This document shows positions 26,501 to 33,372 of a stretch of 48,691 bases of DNA, piece after piece (the stretch's first letter is position 1; the number at the start of each line of letters is the position of its first letter). The stretch is from Oceanobacillus bengalensis (GTDB lineage: Bacteria; Bacillota; Bacilli; Bacillales; Amphibacillaceae). The notes beneath the pieces were generated by a model. That model was not told the DNA's origin. It did no database searches and saw only the letters and a list, made by a program, of their open reading frames with translations. A program made the translations under genes and the position numbers. The stretch is from the NCBI RefSeq assembly GCF_003628445.1, contig NZ_RBZO01000030.1, positions 1-48,691 of the forward strand, given 5' to 3'.

Positions 26501-27730
26501 ATGATTTTCCAAACGTTTGATGAATATAAAAGCCTGCCAGGTAAAGTGATGGCAGTTGATTATATAACAGGCGGAGAAGGCGTTGCTTATCATGACAACA
26601 CTGCTGAAAATATCGGTCATATTTACAGGCAGGATGGTGTCGACATCAGAAACCATCCGGACGGGACGTATACTATTGGATGGAATCAGACAGGAGAATG
26701 GTATAAATACAATGTAAATATAGACGAGAGTGGTAATTTTAACATGAAGATGAATGTAGCAACGAACTTGGAAGGTGCTCAGGTGAGGTTGTGGCTTGAT
26801 GACGACATCGACCTTACAGGAGTTATCGATGTTCCCCGTACAGGAGAATGGGATAATTGGTCCGATGTTGTTAAGGAAGATATCTCCCTTCCTAAAGGTA
26901 ACCATTCGATTACGGTAGAAACAGTGAATGGGGAATTTGATTTTCACAGTATAGAATTCTATGAGGGTACAGAGGAAGATACGAATGAAACCGAAACCGA
27001 GGGCATATATACGTCAAGTTCAGGAACTTTTGGGAAGTCTGTAATAGGTGAAAAGGAATGGAAGGATTATCGTGTAGAAGCAGATATTAAACTTGTTGAT
27101 GGTGTTGGAGATGGGGGGATTATTTTTAGAGTAAATAATCCAGCAAATGGGATGGAACGAGCTCAGAATAATCCTGATTTTATGCAGGGCTATGTTGCAT
27201 ATCTGAATGATGAAGGAGTCCATCTTGGAAAGCAAAATTACAATTGGGAGTATCTGACAGGTACAGAAATGACTGATATAGAAGACACTTGGCAGCATAT
27301 GAAAGTAGTTGTGATTGGTTCGAACATTAAAGTATATGTGGGAGATATGAACAATCCCAAAATTGATTATACCGACAATAGTATTACTGCATTTACTCAC
27401 GGTAAGGTTGGGGTAAGAAGCCATTTTAGTAATGCAAAGTATGATAATTTCCTTGTGAAACCTATCGAACCAAGTCTGGGTTCATTACAGAAGTCACTTG
27501 AATTAAACAGGGATACAGGCAATATCAATAACTCACTTTATAAGAAACTGCATAACAAATTAAAACAATCACAGCATCATAAGGATAAAGGTGATCTGGA
27601 TAAGGCAAGTAAACATCTGAGTGATTTCCTTGAGCACCTGGAAAAAAATAAAGCTAATGTTCCTGTACGTGTATATGAAGAATTCTATGCAGATGCTAAC
27701 AGCTTAATCGTTTCGTTAGAGCAGGAATGA
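23597..27730 (+). CDS. Secreted multimodular GH43 glycosidase with four CBM6-like modules, split lectin-like domain and FIMAH-like tail
   Basis: 1377 residues. Signal peptide 1-25 (KKIISLLVVAAFGSILYA). GH43 five-bladed propeller about 28-300 with candidate catalytic triad Asp48 (EGDPYIL), Asp144 (GIDGSVF) and Glu191 (WTEGSTV). About 310-480 is a jelly-roll domain (FSDRFGRSEIGNDWLTVNGGNWSI). Four CBM6-like modules of ~145 residues start near 490, 677, 828 and 975, each with PLPG-IEA..Y, GGEGVAYHD, GEWLKYNV and GEFDF. A concanavalin-like fold starts at 646 (FDDFNDGSDDGWT) and resumes near 1135 (GIYTSSSGTFGKSVI), so CBMs 2-4 are nested in it. The last ~80 residues match the FIMAH-type helical tail. 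No sortase motif: freely secreted or wall-bound by CBMs. Substrate unknown; galactose genes and a sulfatase beside it suggest a sulfated galactan or arabinogalactan. Confidence 0.88.
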   Translation: MKKIISLLVVAAFGSILYAPQTSFSYSNPLDIPDSWVWDHGDFYGEGDPYILKHNGIYYLYASTVDDKSGVKAWWSTDLIDWTYGGLVTEEPSTKAAYAPEVTYWNGAFYMYTSPGGNGHYVYKSSSPLGPFVKETNNLGMGIDGSVFIDDDGQWYFYSTGTNSIMARPMDDPYTFGEAIDTGASMNGWTEGSTVLKRNGKYFMTYTGNHIWNKAYRVDYGSSDSPIEGFTNETGQNPILINTEGSHVGLGHNSIVRGPDLDTHYMVYHSHANPGRETNLDRIVWNGDKMLLLGPTTFKQQNPDMPDFSDRFGRSEIGNDWLTVNGGNWSISNDWLQQESIGDTKWYRQVTANTTEENYTAEFNAEMINQGSSSNPRFGAVFSYSDEDNYGIAVLSPNKNRLETFFRVDGVDQGWETSELPSDYDYSYLHQIRVEKADTEFRIYVDGMLKQTREISGLSGGKIGYTTSDVHAEFGFIASSSKVDGSSAYDAYKPLPGSIEAVHYNTGGEGKAYHEITNERNEEYRQDSVDIQANPEGGFKISSYQEGEWLKYNANIEESGGYDVSLRVATSEEDARVRLWLDDDTDLTGVVPVPNTGGSDQWENIFIDGVSLPEGNHTIKVEVVQGEFDFASMSVNKRKIVSVLFDDFNDGSDDGWTPHDGFWKVGTNSDAPSVFDTPKPLPGVIEAAYYKSGGEGVAYHDTTPENIGGALRGDAVDIRNRPQGGTAVGWNQTDEWLKYNVNVKENGLYNLRLNAATTFTEAKVRLWLNDEIDLTGVIDVPSTGDWNNFQPITKEGITLPEGEHTITVEFVNGEFDFSGFSFTSYDIHKPLPGVIEAEDYNLGGEGVAYHDNTDENSGGEYRNDSVDIRSTADDGFAVENYEKGEWLNYNVDIAEEGNYGIDLIVASTQDNAQLKVVLDDTELTEVIDIPNSGDKNNWQTITVKDVNLPKGKHTLRVEAVRGEFDFSKMIFQTFDEYKSLPGKVMAVDYITGGEGVAYHDNTAENIGHIYRQDGVDIRNHPDGTYTIGWNQTGEWYKYNVNIDESGNFNMKMNVATNLEGAQVRLWLDDDIDLTGVIDVPRTGEWDNWSDVVKEDISLPKGNHSITVETVNGEFDFHSIEFYEGTEEDTNETETEGIYTSSSGTFGKSVIGEKEWKDYRVEADIKLVDGVGDGGIIFRVNNPANGMERAQNNPDFMQGYVAYLNDEGVHLGKQNYNWEYLTGTEMTDIEDTWQHMKVVVIGSNIKVYVGDMNNPKIDYTDNSITAFTHGKVGVRSHFSNAKYDNFLVKPIEPSLGSLQKSLELNRDTGNINNSLYKKLHNKLKQSQHHKDKGDLDKASKHLSDFLEHLEKNKANVPVRVYEEFYADANSLIVSLEQE

Positions 27731-27772
27731 TGCACATATTTCCTTGAAGGAGTCAGTAATTTTGATATCAAC

Positions 27773-27837
27773 CCTGGATGTATATGTTTAACATATTATT
27801 ATGAAATTACGGGAGAACGTTAAATATTCCATCCAGG
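27773..27837. repeat. Inverted repeat in the gap between GH43 and FGE genes
   Basis: CCTGGATG (27773-27780) and CATCCAGG (27830-27837) are exact complements 49 nt apart. Could be a processing or attenuator structure within the operon. Confidence 0.35.
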
Positions 27838-27910
27838 TACACTTCTTATATGCAAAAAAGGCGTCCACCATTTTCATATGAAACGACTTAACTTAAAGGG
27901 GTTGTGGCGA

Positions 27911-28858
27911 ATGCGAGCGAAGGAGAAAGAAACACGTTCATGTTGCTCTGTAAACAGATCGGATATTTCTAAACATCATCATGAAATTTCCCCTTCAGAT
28001 TACCGGGGAGAAACTGTCAGATTTAAAGACAAAATGGTGTATATACCTGGTGGCGAATTTTTAATGGGAACGGATGATAACGAGGGGTTTCCGTCTGACA
28101 GGGAAGGTCCAGTAAGAAATGTAAAGGTGGAACCGTTTTACATAGATAGTCATGCCGTTAGTAACAGGGAATTCAAACGATTTGTTGAAGAAACGAGTTA
28201 TCAGACAGTTGCTGAGAAGTTCGGCTGGTCCTTTGTGTTTCATGAATTTTTGACTCTTGAGCAATTGAACAATGAACAGCAATTACAAGACGTGCCATGG
28301 TGGTATGCTGTGAGAGATGCTTTTTGGTATCAACCAGAAGGAAAAGGGTCGACGATTGAGCAGCGTTTGGATCATCCTGTCGTACAGGTAACCTGGTATG
28401 ATGCTGCTGCTTTTTGCGAATGGGCTGGAAAGCGGCTGCCGACAGAGCGTGAATGGGAATTTGCTGCTCGTGGTGGGCTTGAACAGAAAAAGTATCCTTG
28501 GGGAGATGAGCTGACGCCAGATGGAAAGCATTACTGCAATATTTGGCAGGGAAAGTTTCCGCAGTATAATTCAAAAGAAGATGGCTATTTAGGTACAGCG
28601 CCCGCAAAGTCGTTTCCTCCAAATAATTATGGGCTTTATAATATGTCCGGAAATGTATGGGAATGGTGTTCAGATTGGTTCAGTAAGGATATAGAAGATT
28701 CAAAGCAAATAAATAACCAGACTCAGAAGAGCATGCGCGGTGGATCTTATCTATGCCATAAATCCTATTGCAATCGTTATCGTGTAGCTGCAAGGAGTTC
28801 CAATACGATGGACAGCTCAGCAGGGAATATAGGTTTTCGTTGTGTAAGTGATGTATGA
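27911..28858 (+). CDS. Formylglycine-generating enzyme (sulfatase-activating, aerobic SUMF1 type)
   Basis: 315 residues from ATG at 27911 (AAAGGGG upstream); an in-frame ATG at 27878 has no SD. The FGE/SUMF1 fold is clear: VYIPGGEFLMGTDDNEGFPSDREGP, HPVVQVTWYDAAAFCEWAGKRLPTEREWEFAARGG, NNYGLYNMSGNVWEWCSDW. Decisive is RGGSYLCHKSYCNRYRVAARS, holding the two active-site Cys, here 282 and 287, spaced as in human FGE, so this is a true oxygen-dependent, copper-using FGE and not one of the many FGE-like decoys. It would convert Cys52 of the sulfatase encoded two genes downstream to formylglycine, in the cytoplasm because no signal peptide is present. Confidence 0.93.
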   Translation: MRAKEKETRSCCSVNRSDISKHHHEISPSDYRGETVRFKDKMVYIPGGEFLMGTDDNEGFPSDREGPVRNVKVEPFYIDSHAVSNREFKRFVEETSYQTVAEKFGWSFVFHEFLTLEQLNNEQQLQDVPWWYAVRDAFWYQPEGKGSTIEQRLDHPVVQVTWYDAAAFCEWAGKRLPTEREWEFAARGGLEQKKYPWGDELTPDGKHYCNIWQGKFPQYNSKEDGYLGTAPAKSFPPNNYGLYNMSGNVWEWCSDWFSKDIEDSKQINNQTQKSMRGGSYLCHKSYCNRYRVAARSSNTMDSSAGNIGFRCVSDV

Positions 28859-28927
28859 AATAGACGGACAGGGCTTCCAGAGCGAAACGATATCATTAGA
28901 TTGTTCTGCCAAACGGAGATGATATAA

Positions 28928-29707
28928 ATAGTTATTCTATATTTTCTAATCGGATTTATTTCTTCCGTAATTGGTGCAATGGCTGGTTTAGGTGGAGGGA
29001 CAATCATCAAGCCAGTTCTGGATTTTGCTGGACATTACGATCTGGAAACAATCGGGATCTTATCTGCATCAACCGTTATGGCAATGTCCACTATGTCATT
29101 GGTACTCATGAAAACAACAGAAGAAAAGGTAGATTTCAAGGTTAGCTTATTGATTGCTGCAGGATCGATAATAGGTGGTCTGATTGGCAAAGGTGTGTTT
29201 AATTTTTATGTGGTTAATCTAGAGTCAGCCGATATGATTGGTATCATACAATCAGGATTACTAGCATTATTATTGATAATCATCTATGTCTATTTTAAAT
29301 TGGATAGATTTGTAACGAGTTACAAGATTACGAATAAAGTCATAATCTTTTCAACTGGACTCCTATTGGGCCTGCTATCCGCATTTCTAGGGATTGGAGG
29401 TGGCCCCTTAAATGTTGCTATACTTGCATTGCTATTTTCAATGACTGGTAGAGAAGCTGTAATTAATTCGACATTCATTATATTCTTTTCACAGTTCGCA
29501 TCGTTAGTATTGGTGACTTTCACTACCAGCTTTCAGGGGATAGACCTGACTATGCTTCCATATATGATTATCGGAGGAATAGCTGGTGGATGTGCTGGGA
29601 ATATTCTACTGTTTCGGCTATCCAGCAAGGCAATTAGAAGTATTTTTAGCCTTACAATTTTAGTTATTGTGTTAGTAAATATTTATAACTTGGTAAAAGG
29701 AGTGTGA
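28928..29707 (+). CDS. TauE/SafE-family sulfite/sulfate exporter; no standard start codon
   Basis: Homology-like sequence IVILYFLIGFISSVIGAMAGLGGGTIIKPVLD begins at 28928, well before the first in-frame ATG (28979), which falls inside the first helix. The codon with the best SD spacing (GGAG at 28915-28918, then 9 nt) is ATA at 28928; an ATG at 28919 is in frame but followed two codons later by TAA (28925). So translation starts at a non-canonical codon, or the gene has a start mutation or a base error. Eight or so membrane helices and two GGG-type TauE motifs (AGLGGGTII; LGIGGGPLNVAIL) are present. Between FGE and sulfatase genes it probably exports sulfate or sulfite released in the cytoplasm. 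Confidence 0.85.
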   Translation: MVILYFLIGFISSVIGAMAGLGGGTIIKPVLDFAGHYDLETIGILSASTVMAMSTMSLVLMKTTEEKVDFKVSLLIAAGSIIGGLIGKGVFNFYVVNLESADMIGIIQSGLLALLLIIIYVYFKLDRFVTSYKITNKVIIFSTGLLLGLLSAFLGIGGGPLNVAILALLFSMTGREAVINSTFIIFFSQFASLVLVTFTTSFQGIDLTMLPYMIIGGIAGGCAGNILLFRLSSKAIRSIFSLTILVIVLVNIYNLVKGV

Positions 29708-29816
29708 TTGGCGGTTGGAAGAATGAATGGAATTCTTTGGCTGGCATTTCAGTGAATAATAGAACCTAAGAGTTATTGCATGTTAGATGATAATTTTCAA
29801 ACTTGGAGGGGTGGAA

Positions 29817-31361
29817 ATGGTGAAAAATAAACCGAATATATTGTTAATATTAGCAGATGATTTAGGATTTTCTGATTTAGGTAGTTTTGGAGGTGAAATC
29901 AGTACACCAAATCTGGATCAATTGGCTAAGAAAGGGTTACGCTTCACCCAAATTTATAATTCAGCTCGCTGTTGCCCGAGCCGTGCTTCTCTCTTAACTG
30001 GATTATATCCACATCAAGCTGGTATAGGGTTAATGGATGAGGACCTGGAAACACCAGGATACCGTGGTTATTTGAAAGACCAGAGTGTCACCCTTGCAGA
30101 GGTATTAAGAGAAGGTGGCTATCACACCTATTTATCAGGCAAATGGCATGTTGGGGAACGTATGCCAATTGAACGTGGGTTTGATGACTTTTATGGATTA
30201 TTAGGAGGATTTGCAAGTTTTTGGGACAAGAAAAACTATGTTCGCTTACCTGAAGGTCGACCAGAACGAAGCTATTCCGAGGGTGAATTTTATGCTACAG
30301 ATGCAATTACGGATCATGCATTAGATTTCATCGAGGAGTCTCGCGGCGATGAACAGCCTTATTTTCTATATCTATCCTATAATGCACCACATTTTCCGTT
30401 GCAGGCACCGAAAGAAGACATTCTCAAATATGAAAAACGATATGAAAAAGGCTGGGATAAGATACGGGAAGAACGGCTAGCACGAATGAAACAATTACAG
30501 ACAGTGGATGAGGATATGCAGTTGCCCCCACGCTCTGAATATTGGGATCGTGATCGTAATATTAGTGGGGTTAATCCAGCCTGGGAAACCATTGATCCAG
30601 ATAGGAAAAAAGATTTGATACGGCGAATGGCAATATATGCTGCCATGGTAGACCGTATGGACCAGAATATCGGTCGGGTGATCGAAAATCTTCGGGATAA
30701 CAATGAACTTGAAAATACATTGATACTGTTTTGTTCCGATAACGGAGCATGTGCAGAATGGGACCCGTGGGGATTTGACAATTGGATAACGACTTCAAAT
30801 ATTTTGCATCGAAAAGAGGATTTGGATCGGATGGGAGGACCCGACTCTTATCATAGTTACGGGTCTGGTTGGGCAAATGCTTCCAGTACGCCATTTCGCA
30901 TGTATAAGCACTATTCCCATGAAGCTGGAATTAGTACGCCATTAATTGTCCACTGGCCAGAAGAGATAAAACGAAGTGGAGAGATTGATCACTATTCAGG
31001 CCACTTTATTGATTTTATGGCAACATTTGTTGATATTACTGGAGCTACGTATCCAAAGGAATACCAAGGACATCAAATACTCCCAATGGAAGGAAAGAGC
31101 TTACTGCCTGTTTTCAAAGGAGAGCCAACCGAACCTCGAACATTGTGTTTCGAACATGAGGAGCATTGTGCCATTCGTGATGGTGAGTGGAAGCTTGTGA
31201 AAATAAAAGAAAGAGACTGGGAGTTATACAACATGAATAATGACCGGACAGAGATGAATAATCTGGCAAATGATTATCCCGAACTGGTAGAAAAGTTGAA
31301 GCAAAGGTGGAAGGAATGGGCTGATAGAACGGACGTATATCCGCGTTCTAAAGTGAATTGA
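29817..31361 (+). CDS. Cys-type S1 sulfatase, cytoplasmic
   Basis: 514 residues from ATG at 29817 (TTGGAGGGG just upstream; 29787 has none). Motifs: NILLILADDLGFSDLGSFGG with metal-binding Asp14/Asp15, sulfatase signature SARCCPSRASLLTG with Cys52 as the formylglycine precursor in C-x-P-x-R, YHTYLSGKWHVGE, and CSDNGA with further metal ligands. It hydrolyses a sulfate ester on a carbohydrate, probably an imported oligosaccharide because it lacks a signal peptide and sits with an importer, GH2 and Leloir genes. Activation by the FGE encoded two genes upstream is expected. Regiospecificity and sugar cannot be read. Genes for FGE, exporter and sulfatase all lie in one operon. Confidence 0.93.
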   Translation: MVKNKPNILLILADDLGFSDLGSFGGEISTPNLDQLAKKGLRFTQIYNSARCCPSRASLLTGLYPHQAGIGLMDEDLETPGYRGYLKDQSVTLAEVLREGGYHTYLSGKWHVGERMPIERGFDDFYGLLGGFASFWDKKNYVRLPEGRPERSYSEGEFYATDAITDHALDFIEESRGDEQPYFLYLSYNAPHFPLQAPKEDILKYEKRYEKGWDKIREERLARMKQLQTVDEDMQLPPRSEYWDRDRNISGVNPAWETIDPDRKKDLIRRMAIYAAMVDRMDQNIGRVIENLRDNNELENTLILFCSDNGACAEWDPWGFDNWITTSNILHRKEDLDRMGGPDSYHSYGSGWANASSTPFRMYKHYSHEAGISTPLIVHWPEEIKRSGEIDHYSGHFIDFMATFVDITGATYPKEYQGHQILPMEGKSLLPVFKGEPTEPRTLCFEHEEHCAIRDGEWKLVKIKERDWELYNMNNDRTEMNNLANDYPELVEKLKQRWKEWADRTDVYPRSKVN

Positions 31362-31457
31362 TTGTTAATTAATATGGGCTTGATATTGAAGTATTAATCT
31401 GATTAAAAAGGTATTTATTTTGTTTTATCATTAAAACCATAAAAGGAGTAGATTTAC

Positions 31458-33227
31458 ATGACAAAAACAATTGCAACTTATCAAAGAACAGAATACCCAC
31501 GTCCACAATTTCAAAGAAATTCATGGAAAAACTTGAATGGAACTTGGAAGTTTGCATTTGATGATGAGAATATTGGTGAGAAAGAACAATGGACGAATCA
31601 ACCCAGTTTTACAACGGATATTCAGGTACCGTTTACGTATGAAACAAAGGCAAGTGGAATTGGTGAAGAGGCATTCCATCCCAATGTCTGGTATCAAAGG
31701 ACATTTGAAATTCCAGAAGATGAAATAGGAAAACGGACAATCTTGAGATTTCAGGCATCGGATTATTTAACGAAGGTATGGGTTAATGGTAAATATATTG
31801 GTAATCATATTGGTGGGAATGCTGCTTTTTCATTTGATATTACGAATGAAGTTGACTATAAGCAGAAGAACGAACTTGTTGTAAAAGTAGAAGATAGTAT
31901 GAGCTGCTACCAGCCAAGAGGAAAACAACGGTGGAGAGATGAAAACTTCGGATGCTGGTATGTACAGACTACAGGGATATGGCAAACGGTCTGGCTGGAG
32001 TTCCTAAACGAAGCTAGTATTGACAATGTGAAAATCACTCCTAATTTCGATGCGCATTCTGTTCATTTTGATTACGCATTGAGCGGTTCATTTAGTGAGG
32101 ATTGGGCTTTAGAAACAACAATCAGTTTTGCTGGTGAAACGGTGAAACAATTTTCAATGACACCAGATCGTTCGAGCATGAGCTTTGGAGTGGACATTCA
32201 TTCTGATCTACATGAGTGGAAAGTAATGCACTGGACACCACAGCATCCTAATTTATATGATGTTACATTTCGATTATATGAGAATGGGAGATTAATAGAT
32301 GAAGTAGATTCCTATTTTGGTATGCGAAAAATTTCCATTAAGGATGGAAAAGTACTACTTAATAACGTACCAATCTACCAAAAACTCCTTTTAGATCAAG
32401 GATACTGGACAGATACGATGCTTACACCTCCATCGGATGACGCAATGATAGAAGATATTGAAAAAACGATTGAGATGGGCTTCAATGGGGTCCGTAAACA
32501 TCAAAAACTGGAGGATGAACGCTTTTTATATTGGTGTGACAAAAAAGGTTTACTTGTCTGGTCAGAAATGGCTGCTACGTACGAGTTTTCGGATGAGGCT
32601 ATCGAAAACTTTACGAAAGAGTGGCTAGAAATCGTTCAACAGCATTATAATCATCCTTCCATCATTACTTGGGTGCCATTTAATGAATCGTGGGGAATCC
32701 CAAATATTTCAACCGATAGAAAGCAGCAGCAATTTACGGAGTCTATATACTATTTAACAAAGTCCATTGATTCACAGCGTCCGGTTATTGTAAACGATGG
32801 CTGGGAACACACGATTTCAGATATTATTGCACTTCATGATTATGAAGAACTTGGGGAAGCATTCTTGGAACGTTATCAAGACAAAGATAAAATTTTGAAT
32901 AATGAAATACCTCATAATAAACATAAGTATGCATTTGCAAATGGTTACGAATATAAAGGACAGCCTGTTATGATAACCGAATATGGCGGAATTGCGTTTA
33001 ACGATGAAAGCGGCTGGGGATACGGAAATCAGGTGAATACAGAGGAAGAATTTTTAAACCGATACCGTAAGATCACAGATGCGATTAAATCGATACCTTA
33101 TATAACTGGCTACTGCTACACACAAACAACAGATGTTCAACAAGAAATTAACGGGTTATTGAAAGAAGATCGAACACCTAAGATAGAATTAGAAAAGATA
33201 AAGGCAGTCAATGATTCAATTAAATAG
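31458..33227 (+). CDS. GH2 glycosidase (beta-galactosidase-like), short form
   Basis: 589 residues with sugar-binding jelly roll (about 1-175), immunoglobulin-like domain (to ~275) and TIM barrel. Acid/base Glu410 is in WVPFNESWG; nucleophile Glu508 is in ITEYGG. The C-terminal domains of LacZ are missing, and the protein lacks a signal peptide, so it works on imported oligomers after desulfation. Galactose is the likely product given galKETM under the same type of operator, but beta-glucuronidase, arabinopyranosidase or mannosidase activity cannot be excluded from sequence alone. AAAGGAG precedes ATG. Terminator at 33246 closes the operon. Confidence 0.85.
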   Translation: MTKTIATYQRTEYPRPQFQRNSWKNLNGTWKFAFDDENIGEKEQWTNQPSFTTDIQVPFTYETKASGIGEEAFHPNVWYQRTFEIPEDEIGKRTILRFQASDYLTKVWVNGKYIGNHIGGNAAFSFDITNEVDYKQKNELVVKVEDSMSCYQPRGKQRWRDENFGCWYVQTTGIWQTVWLEFLNEASIDNVKITPNFDAHSVHFDYALSGSFSEDWALETTISFAGETVKQFSMTPDRSSMSFGVDIHSDLHEWKVMHWTPQHPNLYDVTFRLYENGRLIDEVDSYFGMRKISIKDGKVLLNNVPIYQKLLLDQGYWTDTMLTPPSDDAMIEDIEKTIEMGFNGVRKHQKLEDERFLYWCDKKGLLVWSEMAATYEFSDEAIENFTKEWLEIVQQHYNHPSIITWVPFNESWGIPNISTDRKQQQFTESIYYLTKSIDSQRPVIVNDGWEHTISDIIALHDYEELGEAFLERYQDKDKILNNEIPHNKHKYAFANGYEYKGQPVMITEYGGIAFNDESGWGYGNQVNTEEEFLNRYRKITDAIKSIPYITGYCYTQTTDVQQEINGLLKEDRTPKIELEKIKAVNDSIK

Positions 33228-33245
33228 TAGATGAAGATAAAATAG

Positions 33246-33285
33246 AGGGTTGTTCATAAAGTTTGACAACCCTTTATTGTGGTTT
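33246..33285 (+). terminator. Terminator of the sulfated-glycan operon
   Basis: AGGGTTGT (33246-33253) pairs with ACAACCCT (33266-33273), followed by a T-rich stretch (TTATTGTGGTTTTTATT). Confidence 0.75.
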
Positions 33286-33372
33286 TTATTAGCTGAATAT
33301 TGAAAGTATACTTAAAACGTGTCGGTGTGCATTGTATAACTAAAATATTTTGTAGAAGGGTTTGTTGGAGAA

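Noticed and set aside
27020-27424. Minus-strand ORFs within the GH43 gene and other carbohydrate genes
   Set aside because: Antisense shadows with unlikely composition.
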